Counted from the first letter of the stretch, positions 16,295-26,379 are shown. The stretch: DNA of 64,000 bases from Streptomyces sp. NP160 (GCF_006335115.1 NZ_VDMJ01000006.1:124001-188000); one strand, 5' to 3'. A program made the numbers and translations. Notes: generated from the letters alone by a model not told the origin.

Positions 16295-17302
16295 GTGGCC
16301 TCCCTGGTGCTCGGGCGCGACGCCGGGCGCGCGCTGGCGGGCCACCACCTGCTGCTCCTGCCCGACGAGCTCCCCGAGTCCGTCGTCCTGGGGCTCGTCC
16401 GCGCCCGCCACCCCGACCTCGTGGCCGTCGGTGGCGCCACCTGGCGCCTGGGCCGCTGGACCACGCTGCGCGGCCCGCTGCTCCTGGACGCCGCGGCGGC
16501 GGCCGGGTCGGGCGTGCCCGACCCCTGGCGGTGCGCGTGGGTGCTGGAGTGCCCCGTGGAGCGCGGCGACCCCCCGATGCCCGGCACCACCGACCGCGAG
16601 GGACTGCACCGCGCCTTCCCCGACGGGCTGCCCGTCATGGCCGAGCGCCGCGCCCTCGACCTCGCGCTGGCGCTGGCGCGCCGCCTCGAGGGCGCCGTCC
16701 GCGTGGCCCCCCTGCCGTCGGGCCGGGGGTGGGCCCTGCTGCGTCCCGACCCGCTCTCCTGGGTGGACCGGACCGTGCTCAGCCCCAGCTGGGTGGCCCC
16801 CGAGGAGGCCCTCGACATCGCCGCGCACGCGGTGCCCGGCGTGGAGCTGGCCGTGGAGGGCACCCCCTGGGAGGGGCTGGCGCCCGAGGCGGTGGCGGCG
16901 CTGGAGAGCACCCACGACGACGACGCGCCCCCGCCCGAGGCGCGCGAGGCACTGCACCGCGCCGCTGACGCGCGTGACGCGGCCGTCGCCGCGGGCGAGG
17001 ACGTGCTGGACGCCTACGCCCTCGTCGTCCCCCTCCCCGAGGGAGGTGTGGTGCAGCTCGAGGTGGCGGGCGCCGCCGAGCCACCGCCCGTGCTCCACGG
17101 GGTGCCGTGGGCGGCGACGGCCGTGACCTACAGCGCCGTGTGGTGGCCCGACGACCCCGCCGCCGCCGAGCACGAGGTGCCGGCCCCCGACGTCCGCAGG
17201 GCCCGCGCCCGCGCCGGCGCGGTGGTCGCGGCGCTCACGGACGCGCTCGCCGACGAGGTCGGCGGAGTCGTGGTCGACGCGGACGGCTTCCCGCTCGCCT
17301 GA
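16295..17302 (+). CDS. Hypothetical protein, actinobacterial type (335 aa)
   Basis: A 335-residue soluble-looking protein rich in Ala, Pro and acidic residues. I do not recognise the family. Notable stretches are WRCAWVLECPVERGDPPMPGT, DPLSWVDRTVLSPSW, and near the C-terminus ALVVPLPEGGVVQLEVAG with VTYSAVWWPDD. There is no signal peptide or clear membrane helix. Codon use matches neighbours. It starts 14 bases after dcd, which suggests a shared transcript, and its stop codon directly abuts the stop of the gene on the other strand. GTG start by position; other starts are possible. Confidence 0.7.
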   Translation: MASLVLGRDAGRALAGHHLLLLPDELPESVVLGLVRARHPDLVAVGGATWRLGRWTTLRGPLLLDAAAAAGSGVPDPWRCAWVLECPVERGDPPMPGTTDREGLHRAFPDGLPVMAERRALDLALALARRLEGAVRVAPLPSGRGWALLRPDPLSWVDRTVLSPSWVAPEEALDIAAHAVPGVELAVEGTPWEGLAPEAVAALESTHDDDAPPPEAREALHRAADARDAAVAAGEDVLDAYALVVPLPEGGVVQLEVAGAAEPPPVLHGVPWAATAVTYSAVWWPDDPAAAEHEVPAPDVRRARARAGAVVAALTDALADEVGGVVVDADGFPLA

Positions 17303-17470
17303 CTACAGGAGCACCTCGCCGAGCCAGCGGACCACCGGGCCGAGCAGCAGCGCCAGCACGGGGGCCGCGGCCCCCAGCATCCCGAGGACCACGAGGACCG
17401 CGACGACGCGCGCCAGCAGCGAGGGACGCCCGGCACCGGGCTCCCTCAGCGACCTCAGCAGCCCGTCCAC
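17303..17470 (-). CDS. Small membrane protein (55 aa) after DUF4235 gene
   Basis: A short frame that reads VDGLLRSLREPGAGRPSLL and then a long hydrophobic stretch to the C-terminus (VVAVLVVLGMLGAAAPVLALLLGPVVRW), enough for two short helices or a hairpin. The GTG lies 20 bases after the DUF4235 stop in the same direction, so it is probably in the same operon. It is too short to place in a family, and the ribosome site is weak, so it may not be a gene. Confidence 0.45.
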   Translation of the reverse strand: MDGLLRSLREPGAGRPSLLARVVAVLVVLGMLGAAAPVLALLLGPVVRWLGEVLL

Positions 17471-17489
17471 GCCGCGCCAGACCAGCCGG

Positions 17490-17771
17490 TCAGCCGCTGA
17501 CGTCCTGCAGCTTCTTGGGCAGGTGCCCGGCGCTCTTCTCGTAGAACTTGGCCGCCTGGCGGGTGGCCAGCATGCGCACCACGCCCACGAGGGCACCGGA
17601 GACGACCGCCCAGCCGACGGCCTCGGCGAGCGCGACCTGCGGGCTCAGCGGGTTGGCCGGGGGCTGCTTGCCGGTGGCGAGCACCCAGAGCTTCTTGATG
17701 ACGGAGCGGGCGGCCGACTGCGCCGCCAGACCGCTGCCCGTGCCCAGCACGGTCCACACGAGGTTTCCCAC
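17490..17771 (-). CDS. DUF4235-family small membrane protein
   Basis: A 93-residue protein with N-terminal hydrophobic GNLVWTVLGTGSGLAAQSAAR, a KKLW turn, and a second membrane stretch AVGWAVVSGALVGVVRMLATRQAAKFYEKS. This pattern of W-x-x-x-TG, P-x-NP and a terminal RQAAKF-Y is DUF4235, an actinobacterial family without a known role. ATG start. It is divergent from the TPP riboswitch. Confidence 0.82.
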   Translation of the reverse strand: MGNLVWTVLGTGSGLAAQSAARSVIKKLWVLATGKQPPANPLSPQVALAEAVGWAVVSGALVGVVRMLATRQAAKFYEKSAGHLPKKLQDVSG

Positions 17772-17830
17772 GGCGCCAGCCTCCCAAGCGCACTGGGAGC
17801 CGTCCAGCGGAGGGCGTAAGGTTGCGCCGA

Positions 17831-17935
17831 TCGACAGGGGAGCGCTGACCTGCTGGGAGGCGCTGAGAGTGCGGGAGACCGCAGACCCTCGAACCTGATC
17901 CGGCTCGCACCGGCGTAGGGAGTCGAGCTTTCTGC
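17831..17935 (+). promoter_or_regulatory. TPP riboswitch (THI box)
   Basis: A thiamine-pyrophosphate aptamer ahead of ykoE. The conserved parts are in order: GGGGAGC (17837-17843), CTGAGAG (17863-17869), ACCCTCGAACCTGATC (17885-17900) and GGCGTAGGGAG (17912-17922). The region downstream to the ATG at 18008 has no T-rich terminator, but CCTCC (17978-17982) can pair with the ribosome site GGAGG (17997-18001), so control is probably at translation: ligand present, site hidden, transporter off. Confidence 0.92.
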
Positions 17936-18007
17936 CGCCGCCGCGGCGTCCGACACCGGGCGCGGCGGTGCGGCACCCCTCCTCGCGACCCTGCTGGGAG
18001 GCACCTG

Positions 18008-18826
18008 ATGAGCACCACTGAGAAGCACCACGGACCCACCGGCGGGTCCTCGCGCGCCGGATCGCGCGCCGGCACCGTCGCGACGCTCGTCCTGGCCACC
18101 GTCGTCGTGGCCGTCGCGGCCCTGTTGTGGTGGGGGCCGACCTGGTTCTCGTTCCTCGACGACTCCGGCGGTGACGCCGCTCCGCAGCCGCTGGTCGGCG
18201 TCCTCGCGCTCGTCCTCGGCGCCCTCGCGATCGTCGGGTGGCGCACGGCGCCCCGGCGCTCGTGGCGCGTGGTCGACATCGTCGTGGCCAGCGTCCTCGG
18301 CGTGGCCATGGGCCTCGTCTTCACCGCCTGGAACCTGGGCTGGACGCCGGTCTCCAACGCCCTGGCGTTCTTCCCGCCGGCGTCAGCGCTGCTCGTGGGC
18401 GTGTGGCTGTCGGCCGGCGTCGTCGGCGGCCTGGTCGTCCGCAAGCCGGGCGCGGCGGTCTTCGTCGAGCTCGTCGCGGCCGTCGTGTCGGCGCTCATCG
18501 GCAACCAGTGGGGCTTCGCCACCGTCTGGTACGGCCTGCTGCAGGGCCTGGGCGCCGAGGTGGTGCTGGCGGTGCTCCTCTACCGCCAGTGGGGCGTGGT
18601 CGCCGCGATCGGCGCCGGCGCCGGGGCGGGCGTCGTCGTCGGGATCCTCGACACCGTCCTGTACTACCCGGAGTTCGTGCTCGGCTGGAAGGTGGCCTAC
18701 GTCGCCTTCGCCGTCGTCTCGGGGATCGTCATCGCCGGGCTGGGCGGGTGGGCGCTGACCCGGGCGCTCGCCCGCACCGGCGCGCTGGCTCCGCTGGCGT
18801 CCGGCCGCAACGCCGAGCGGGTCTGA
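18008..18826 (+). CDS. ykoE: Thiamine/HMP ECF-transporter substrate-binding component YkoE, with extra N-terminal helices
   Basis: A 272-residue integral membrane S component that binds thiamine or its pyrimidine precursor for the ykoEDC importer. The YkoE core starts near residue 85 (WRVVDIVVASVLGVAMGLVFTAWN) and continues with RKPGAAVFVELVAAVVSALIGNQWG, a strong family signature. The first 85 residues add two hydrophobic segments (about 22-48 and 58-80) that I do not expect in typical YkoE, whose length is nearer 190-200. ATG 18008 has GGAGG 6 bases upstream. The TPP riboswitch precedes it, and the ATPase starts 7 bases after its stop. Confidence 0.88.
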   Translation: MSTTEKHHGPTGGSSRAGSRAGTVATLVLATVVVAVAALLWWGPTWFSFLDDSGGDAAPQPLVGVLALVLGALAIVGWRTAPRRSWRVVDIVVASVLGVAMGLVFTAWNLGWTPVSNALAFFPPASALLVGVWLSAGVVGGLVVRKPGAAVFVELVAAVVSALIGNQWGFATVWYGLLQGLGAEVVLAVLLYRQWGVVAAIGAGAGAGVVVGILDTVLYYPEFVLGWKVAYVAFAVVSGIVIAGLGGWALTRALARTGALAPLASGRNAERV

Positions 18827-18833
18827 CCCCGCC

Positions 18834-20438
18834 GTGACGTCCGGCCCGCTGCTGCGCGCCCGCGGGTGGGGGTGGCGGTGGAACGCCCGCCGCGCCCACG
18901 CCGTGAGCGGCCTCGACCTCGACGTCGAGGCCGGCGAGCGCGTCCTGCTGCTCGGCGCCTCGGGGGCGGGCAAGTCCACGCTGCTCGCGGGCGTCGCCGG
19001 GCTGCTGGACGGCGGTCCGGACGGCACCGGCGAGGCGGAGGGGCAGCTGCTGCTCGACGGCGTGCCCGCCCCCGAGGCGCGGCTGCGGGCCGTGGCCGCG
19101 GGCGAGGGGAGGGCCCGCACCGGGCTGCTCCTGCAGGACCCGCAGGCCCAGACCGTGCTCGCCCGCGTCGGAGACGACGTCGCCTTCGGCCTCGAGAACC
19201 ACGGCGTGCCCGCCGAGCGGATCTGGCCCCGCGTCGACGCCGCCCTCGCCGACGTGGGGCTGGCGCTGCCGCGCCAGCACCCCACGGCGCACCTGTCCGG
19301 CGGCCAGCGCCAGCGCCTCGCGCTCGCGGGCGTGCTGGCCCTGGAGCCGCAGCTGCTCCTGCTCGACGAGCCGACCGCCATGCTCGACCCCGAGGGAGCC
19401 GCCCGGCTGCGCGACGTCGTCGGCGACCGCCTCGGCGCCACGGGCGCCGGCTGCCTGCTGGTGGAGCACCGCGTGGACCTCTGGGTGGACCTGGTCGACC
19501 GCGTCGTGGTGCTCGCCCCCGGCGGTGGGGTGCTCGCCGACGGCCCCGTGGGGCGGGTGCTGGCCCAGCGCGGGGCGGAGCTGGCCGCCGCGGGCGTCTG
19601 GGTGCCTGGCCGCCACCCCCGGCCCGCCACCGCTCGCCGGGTGGCCGGCGCCGGACCGCCACCGCCTCCCCTGCTGTCGCTGGACACCGTCGCGGTGGGA
19701 CGGCGCGGAGGTGGCGCTCCGGTGCTCAGCGGGGTCAGCGCGGGGGTCAGCGCCGGGTCCGTGACCGCGGTCCGCGGGGTCAACGGCGCCGGGAAGTCCA
19801 CGCTGGCCCTGGCGGTCGCCGGTCTGGCGCTGCCGGTGGCGGGCCGGGTGCGCGCTGAGCCGGAGCTGCTCGGAGACCCGCCGCCGGCGCCACCGCGCCG
19901 GCGCTGGCGCGACCGCCACCGTTCCGCGGACCGGGACGACCCCGCCCGCTGGGCACCGCGGGAGCTGGTCTCCAGGGTCGGCTCGGTCTTCCAGGACCCG
20001 CGCCACCAGTTCGTCGCGCAGACCGTGGCCGACGAGCTGGCGGTCGGCCCGCGCCGCCTCGGGCTGCCCGAGCACGAGGTCGGCGAGCGCGTCGAGGAGC
20101 TGCTGGAGCGGCTGCGCCTGGACCGCCTCGCCCGCGCCAACCCGTTCACGCTGTCCGGTGGTGAGCAGCGGCGGCTGTCCGTCGCCACCGCCCTGGCCAC
20201 CCGCCCCCGCCTGCTCGTGCTGGACGAGCCGACCTTCGGCCAGGACGCCCGCACGTGGGCCGAGCTGGTGGCCCTGCTCGCCGCCCTGCGGGCCGAGGGG
20301 GCCGCCGTGCTGGCCGCCACCCACGACGACGCGCTGTGCCACGCGCTGGCCGACGCCACGTGGTGGGTCGGCGGGGGTGCGGTGCGCGTCGAGCCGCGCG
20401 GGGCGCTCACCCCCGGCTGCGCGGAGGGCGCTGCGTGA
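18834..20438 (+). CDS. ykoD: ECF-transporter ATPase with two ABC domains, YkoD
   Basis: A 534-residue protein with two fused ABC ATPases that power thiamine or HMP uptake. Domain one has Walker A GASGAGKST, the signature LSGGQRQRL and Walker B LLLLDEPTAMLD. Domain two has Walker A GVNGAGKST, the signature LSGGEQRRL and LLVLDEPTFGQD. A proline-rich linker joins them near residues 255-280. GTG start. It overlaps ykoC by 4 bases, so the products are coupled. A second ATPase gene is not needed because of the fusion. Confidence 0.9.
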   Translation: MTSGPLLRARGWGWRWNARRAHAVSGLDLDVEAGERVLLLGASGAGKSTLLAGVAGLLDGGPDGTGEAEGQLLLDGVPAPEARLRAVAAGEGRARTGLLLQDPQAQTVLARVGDDVAFGLENHGVPAERIWPRVDAALADVGLALPRQHPTAHLSGGQRQRLALAGVLALEPQLLLLDEPTAMLDPEGAARLRDVVGDRLGATGAGCLLVEHRVDLWVDLVDRVVVLAPGGGVLADGPVGRVLAQRGAELAAAGVWVPGRHPRPATARRVAGAGPPPPPLLSLDTVAVGRRGGGAPVLSGVSAGVSAGSVTAVRGVNGAGKSTLALAVAGLALPVAGRVRAEPELLGDPPPAPPRRRWRDRHRSADRDDPARWAPRELVSRVGSVFQDPRHQFVAQTVADELAVGPRRLGLPEHEVGERVEELLERLRLDRLARANPFTLSGGEQRRLSVATALATRPRLLVLDEPTFGQDARTWAELVALLAALRAEGAAVLAATHDDALCHALADATWWVGGGAVRVEPRGALTPGCAEGAA

Positions 20439-21241
20439 GCACGGGCCTGCTCGACCCGGGAGCGGTCCGGCCGACACCGCTGAGCCGCGCCAACCCGGTG
20501 GCGAAGCTGGCCGTGGCCACGCTGCTCGCCGTCGTCCTGCTGCTGTCGGTCGACGTGGTGACGGCCGGCACCGCGGTCGCGCTGGAGCTCCTCGCCCTGC
20601 CGCTGGTGGGCCTCGGTGCGGGCGCGCTGCTCCGGCGCAGCACCCTGCTGGCGCTGGCAGCGGTCCCCACCGCGGTGCTCACGGCGCTCGTGGGCGTCGA
20701 CTCGGGCTCGGTGCTGCTGGCCGCCGGGCCGCTCAGCGTGACCAGCGGCTCGCTGGAGGCCGGCGCCGCCGTGGGTCTGCGCGTGGTGGCGATCGCGCTG
20801 CCCGGCGTCGTCCTGCTCGCCACCACCGACCCCACCGACCTCGGCGACGCCCTGGCCCAGGTGCTGCGGCTGCCGGCGCGGTTCGTGCTGGCCGCGCTCG
20901 CCGCCTTCCGCGTGGTGGACGTGCTGGGGGAGGAGTGGCGGCAGCTGGGGCTCGCCCGCCGCGCCCGCGGGCTGGGCGGCGGTGGCGCGGTGGCCGGGGC
21001 GCGTGACGCGGCGGGCCGCACGTTCGTGCTGCTGGTCATCGCGGTGCGGCGGGCGACCGTGCTGGCCACGGCCATGGAGGCGCGCGGCTTCGGCGCCGGT
21101 CCTGCTGAGCGCCGCACGTGGGCGCGCCCGAGCCGGATGCGACGGGCCGACTGGGGGGTCGTGGCGGGCGGGGTCCTCCTGGCGGTCCTGGCGACGACGG
21201 CGGGCGTGCTCGCGGGGACCTGGCGGCTGCTGCTGACGTGA
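20435..21241 (+). CDS. ykoC: ECF-transporter energy-coupling membrane component YkoC
   Basis: A 268-residue EcfT-family protein that joins the S component to the ATPases. It has five or six hydrophobic segments and two A-R-G coupling motifs, RRARGLGG (about residue 180) and AMEARGFG (about 220), which dock into the ATPase grooves. Start GTG 20435 overlaps the ykoD stop (GTGA). It ends the three-gene riboswitch-controlled operon. No clear terminator hairpin follows within the next 180 bases. Confidence 0.88.
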   Translation: MSTGLLDPGAVRPTPLSRANPVAKLAVATLLAVVLLLSVDVVTAGTAVALELLALPLVGLGAGALLRRSTLLALAAVPTAVLTALVGVDSGSVLLAAGPLSVTSGSLEAGAAVGLRVVAIALPGVVLLATTDPTDLGDALAQVLRLPARFVLAALAAFRVVDVLGEEWRQLGLARRARGLGGGGAVAGARDAAGRTFVLLVIAVRRATVLATAMEARGFGAGPAERRTWARPSRMRRADWGVVAGGVLLAVLATTAGVLAGTWRLLLT

Positions 21242-21427
21242 CGCGCACGGGTCGGTGCGTGCTCTCCGGAGCGCTGCGGCCGGTGCCGTGACAGAACTGT
21301 GACCTCGCGCAACCACCCGCAGACGCCCGACCGGGGCGCGCCATTACCACGAACGGCGGGACTGACGACACACGCGCGTCACAAACGCGCAACCGCACCG
21401 GAAACCTCTCAGGTCAACCTCCTGCCT

Positions 21428-22069
21428 GTGAGCGCAGAGACCGTGATGACCCGAGTGCCGACCCTCCGGGCGGCCGCCCCCCTCGCCGCGCCGGAGCAGG
21501 CTCCGAGCGCGGCCCTGCTGGCCCAGCCGTGGTCCTTCGTGGCCGGTGGGCAGCGCCTCGTGGTGCGCCCGGCGCGGGTGCAGGACCTCCCGGTCCTCGC
21601 CTCGCTGCTGGTGCGCTGCTCCCCCACCACCCGCCTGGGCTGGTCCGGCCGCGGCGGGACCGTGCTGCCGCTCGTGCAGCAGGAGGCCTGGCTGCGCGAG
21701 CCCGGCGCCGTCGTCGTCGAGTCCGCCCCGGGCCGTGCGGTGGCCGTGGGCGCGCTGCGCCCCGCCACGTGCACCGGCGAGGAGGACCCCATCGCCATGG
21801 CCGCGGAGGTCCTCGTGCAGGACGCGTGGCAGCACCGCGGCATCGGCTCCACCCTGCTGGCGCACTTCGCGGGCGCCCTGCTCGTGCAGGGGCGCACGGA
21901 GCTGCAGGTCCACCCCGACGCCGACCCGGTGGCCTCGCAGGCCCTGCTGTCCGGCCTCGGGGCGCGGGTGCGCGGCCAGCGCCACGCGCACGGCCGCTGC
22001 CCGCGGGTGCACGTGCCGCGGACCGCCGTCGACTCCCTCGGTCCGCTGCGCGAGCTGTCCTACCGCTGA
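21428..22069 (+). CDS. GNAT-family N-acetyltransferase
   Basis: A 213-residue acetyltransferase. The first 45 residues are a flexible Ala/Pro head; the GNAT fold begins at RLVVRPARVQDLPVL, and motif A is EVLVQDAWQHRGIGSTLLAHFA, with the R-G-x-G acetyl-CoA loop. The target substrate is unknown. GTG 21428 and ATG 21446 both lie in frame and neither has a good ribosome site; an upstream extension is unlikely. It sits between ykoC and the heat-shock operon, with its own 186-base leader. Confidence 0.8.
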   Translation: MSAETVMTRVPTLRAAAPLAAPEQAPSAALLAQPWSFVAGGQRLVVRPARVQDLPVLASLLVRCSPTTRLGWSGRGGTVLPLVQQEAWLREPGAVVVESAPGRAVAVGALRPATCTGEEDPIAMAAEVLVQDAWQHRGIGSTLLAHFAGALLVQGRTELQVHPDADPVASQALLSGLGARVRGQRHAHGRCPRVHVPRTAVDSLGPLRELSYR

Positions 22070-22135
22070 GTCCGCGGCACCAGACCCGCCCGCGGGCCCG
22101 GCAGCGTCGCCGGGAACAGCTGGCACCACCTGAGA

Positions 22136-22156
22136 GTTGAGTGAGACAGGCTCAAG
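22136..22156 (+). promoter_or_regulatory. HAIR element 1 (HspR site) upstream of dnaK
   Basis: GTTGAGT-N7-GCTCAAG compared with the HspR consensus CTTGAGT-N7-ACTCAAG, with the correct 7-base spacer. It lies 87 bases upstream of the dnaK start and is expected to be bound by the HspR encoded at the end of the operon. Confidence 0.85.
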
Positions 22157-22198
22157 AAGAGCCGTCCCGGTTCGACAGAGCCGACGGGGCGCGCGAGA

Positions 22199-22219
22199 CT
22201 TGAGCGGAAGTCACTCAGC
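22199..22219 (+). promoter_or_regulatory. HAIR element 2 (HspR site) upstream of dnaK
   Basis: CTTGAGC-N7-ACTCAGC, a second match with the 7-base spacer, 24 bases upstream of dnaK and 63 bases (about six helical turns) from element 1. The pair would allow cooperative HspR/DnaK binding. Confidence 0.8.
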
Positions 22220-22242
22220 AGTCTGCTCTCAGGAGGAACACC

Positions 22243-24113
<1,871 letters not shown>

Positions 24114-24117
<4 letters not shown>

Positions 24118-24767
24118 CCGCTGGTCCCCAGCAGCCCCAGCAGCCCCAGCACCCGGAGGAGCCGGTGGTCGTGCGCGACAGGCGCCGGCTCGACCCGGAG
24201 ACCGGTGAGGTGCGCTCCCCGGCCGCGGACCCGCAGGTCCCCGGCGCGGGGGGTGCCCCCGCCGGGGCCGACGGGCTCGAGCAGGACGAGGCCGCCGAGC
24301 GCGCTGACGAGCAGGGCGTCGCCGACGTCACCGACGAGCTCGCGGCCTCCCTCGCCCTCGCGGAGGAGCGCCTCGGCGACCTCCAGCGGCTCCAGGCGGA
24401 GTACGTCAACTACCGCCGCCGGGTCGACCGGGACCGGGACGTGGCTCGCGCCTCGGCCACGACCAGCCTCCTCGAGGCCCTGCTGCCGGTCCTCGACGAC
24501 GTCGAGCTGGCCCGCCAGCACGGCGACCTCGAGGGCGGACCGTTCGCGTCCATCAGCGACAAGCTGGAGGCGGCCCTGGGCCGCTTCGGCCTCTCGCGCT
24601 ACGGGCAGGTCGGCGAGGTGTTCGACCCGTCCGTGCACGAGGCGCTGATGCACGCCGAGAGCGCGGAGGTCGCTGAGACCCTGGTGACCACCGTGCTGCA
24701 GCCCGGCTACAAGGTGGGGGAGAAGGTGCTGCGGCCCGCGCGGGTCGCCGTGACCTCCCCCGCCTGA
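24114..24767 (+). CDS. grpE: Nucleotide exchange factor GrpE
   Basis: A 217-residue partner of DnaK that releases ADP. About 75 N-terminal residues are flexible and acidic (Gln/Pro-rich at the start), then a long coiled coil ([28 protein letters not shown]) and the beta-rich head with [11 protein letters not shown] and [18 protein letters not shown], the GrpE signature. GTG start overlaps dnaK's stop by 4 bases (GTGA). A 17-base-pair hairpin between grpE and dnaJ may reduce downstream expression. Confidence 0.95.
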
Positions 24768-24779
24768 GACCCCACCAGA

Positions 24780-24818
24780 CCCGACCCGCGCCCCGGCACC
24801 CCCGGGGTGCGGGTCGGG
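24780..24818 (+). terminator. Intra-operon hairpin between grpE and dnaJ
   Basis: A 17-base stem (CCCGACCCGCGCCCCGG against CCGGGGTGCGGGTCGGG, one G-T wobble) with a 5-base loop, 12 bases after the grpE stop and 19 before dnaJ. It has no T-run. It may partially terminate or protect the dnaK-grpE message. Confidence 0.5.
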
Positions 24819-24837
24819 CCGTTCCAGGAGGAACCGC

Positions 24838-25905
24838 ATGGCCGGCCAGGACTGGCTCGAGAAGGACTTCTACACGACGCTGGGCGTCTCCAGCGACGCC
24901 TCCCAGGACGACGTGCGCAAGGCCTACCGCAAGCTGGCGCGCACGCTGCACCCCGACGCCAACCCCGGCGACGCCTCCGCGGAGGCGCGCTTCAAGGAGG
25001 TCGGCGAGGCGTACTCGGTGCTCAACGACCCCGAGCAGCGCCGCCAGTACGACGCCGTGCGCGCCATGGCGGGCGGGCGCGCCCGGTTCAGCTCCGGCGC
25101 CGGCGGCCCGTCGGGCCCGGGAGGCGCCGCCGGCTTCGAGGACCTCTTCGGCGGCCTCTTCGGCGGTGCCGGTGGCGGTCAGCGCGTGCGCTACGGCGGC
25201 GGTGCCCCCGGAGCCGGCGGTCCTGACGTCGAAGACCTCCTCGCGAGCATGTTCGGGGGAGCCGGCCGCGGTGCTCCCGCCGGCTTCCAGGCGCCGGGGG
25301 GTGCCGGTGCGGGCCCGGGTGGCCGTCGGGGCGGCGGCGTGGACCTCGACGCCGAGACGACCCTGCCCTTCGCGGACGCCGTCGGCGGCGCGACGGTCAC
25401 GCTCAGCGTGGACGGGCAGCCGCTCACCACGCGCATCCCCGCGGGCGTGCGCGACGGCCAGCGCATCCGCCTGCGCGGCAAGGGCCGTCCCGGCCCCCGC
25501 GGCGGTGAGCCCGGCGACCTCTTCATCACCGTGCACGTGCAGCCGCACCCGGTGTTCACCCGCGACGGTGACGACCTGAGGGTGACCCTGCCGGTGACCT
25601 TCGACGAGGCGGCCCTCGGGGCCGAGGTCACCGCTCCCACGCTCGACGGCGGCACGGTGCGCCTCAAGGTGCCGGCGGGCACGCCGTCCGGTCGCACGCT
25701 GCGGGTCAAGGGCCGCGGCGTGCGCCGCGGCGAGAGCACGGGCGACCTGCTGGTGACCACCCAGGTGGTGGTCCCGCAGCGCCTCGACGGTGCCGCCCGC
25801 GCCGCCGTGGAGGCCTTCCGCGACGCGGTCGCGGGCTCGGACGGCGCCGACCCCCGCGCCGACCTGCTGGCCCGCGTGCGCGGCGCTGCCGCCGGAGGGA
25901 GGTGA
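24838..25905 (+). CDS. dnaJ: J-domain co-chaperone without zinc finger
   Basis: A 355-residue DnaJ-family protein that stimulates DnaK ATPase. The J domain (residues 8-75) has the HPD motif in LHPDANPGD. A Gly/Phe-rich region (80-165) includes FEDLFGGLFGG. The C-terminal substrate domains follow (FADAVGGATVTL, PAGVRDGQRIRLRGKG, KGRGVRR). There are no cysteines at all, so the four CxxCxGxG zinc motifs of classical DnaJ are absent and it belongs to the type II, CbpA-like group. This is unusual for the J protein of a dnaK-grpE operon. GGAGG precedes ATG 24838. Its stop lies 6 bases before hspR. Confidence 0.92.
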   Translation: MAGQDWLEKDFYTTLGVSSDASQDDVRKAYRKLARTLHPDANPGDASAEARFKEVGEAYSVLNDPEQRRQYDAVRAMAGGRARFSSGAGGPSGPGGAAGFEDLFGGLFGGAGGGQRVRYGGGAPGAGGPDVEDLLASMFGGAGRGAPAGFQAPGGAGAGPGGRRGGGVDLDAETTLPFADAVGGATVTLSVDGQPLTTRIPAGVRDGQRIRLRGKGRPGPRGGEPGDLFITVHVQPHPVFTRDGDDLRVTLPVTFDEAALGAEVTAPTLDGGTVRLKVPAGTPSGRTLRVKGRGVRRGESTGDLLVTTQVVVPQRLDGAARAAVEAFRDAVAGSDGADPRADLLARVRGAAAGGR

Positions 25906-25911
25906 GCCGAG

Positions 25912-26379
25912 GTGGACTCCGGTGACCAGCGCTCCGGCCTGCACCCGGACGCTGCCGTCTTCGTCATCTCCGTGGCTGCGGAGCTGGCGGGGATGCACCC
26001 GCAGACCCTCCGCCAGTACGACCGGCTGGGGCTGGTCTCGCCGTCCCGCGCCTCCGGGCGGGGGCGGCGGTACTCCCCCCGAGACGTCGTCATGCTCCGG
26101 GAGGTGCAGCGCCTGTCGCAGGAGGAGGGCGTGAACCTGGCCGGCATCAAGCGCATCCTCGAGCTGGAGGACCAGGTCAGCGCGCTGCAGGCGCGCGTGG
26201 AGGAGCTGACCGCCGAGGTCGCCCGCGTCTACGAGGCGCTGCAGCGCTCCCGGCGGGTCTTCGCCGCCGGTCCCGAGGGCGAGGTCGTCGCCGTCGAGCG
26301 CGGCCGGCGGCCGCAGCGGCCGGCCTCGACCTTCGCCCCGTCGGGCGCTCTCGTCGTGTGGCGGCCCCCGTCGCGCTGA
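25912..26379 (+). CDS. hspR: Heat-shock repressor HspR (MerR-type)
   Basis: A 155-residue repressor of the HspR branch of MerR proteins. The helix-turn-helix with wing is residues 17-80 ([37 protein letters not shown]). A coiled coil follows (LELEDQVSALQARVEELTAEVARVYEAL), and the C-terminus is variable. It should bind HAIR sites at 22136, 22199 and 34863, with DnaK as co-repressor, and be released on heat shock. GTG start, 6 bases after dnaJ. It is the last gene of the operon, giving feedback control. Confidence 0.93.
   Translation: MDSGDQRSGLHPDAAVFVISVAAELAGMHPQTLRQYDRLGLVSPSRASGRGRRYSPRDVVMLREVQRLSQEEGVNLAGIKRILELEDQVSALQARVEELTAEVARVYEALQRSRRVFAAGPEGEVVAVERGRRPQRPASTFAPSGALVVWRPPSR

Noticed and set aside
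18383-21316. A 977-codon minus-strand frame across ykoEDC
   Set aside because: Antisense to three motif-rich transporter genes; no known domain.
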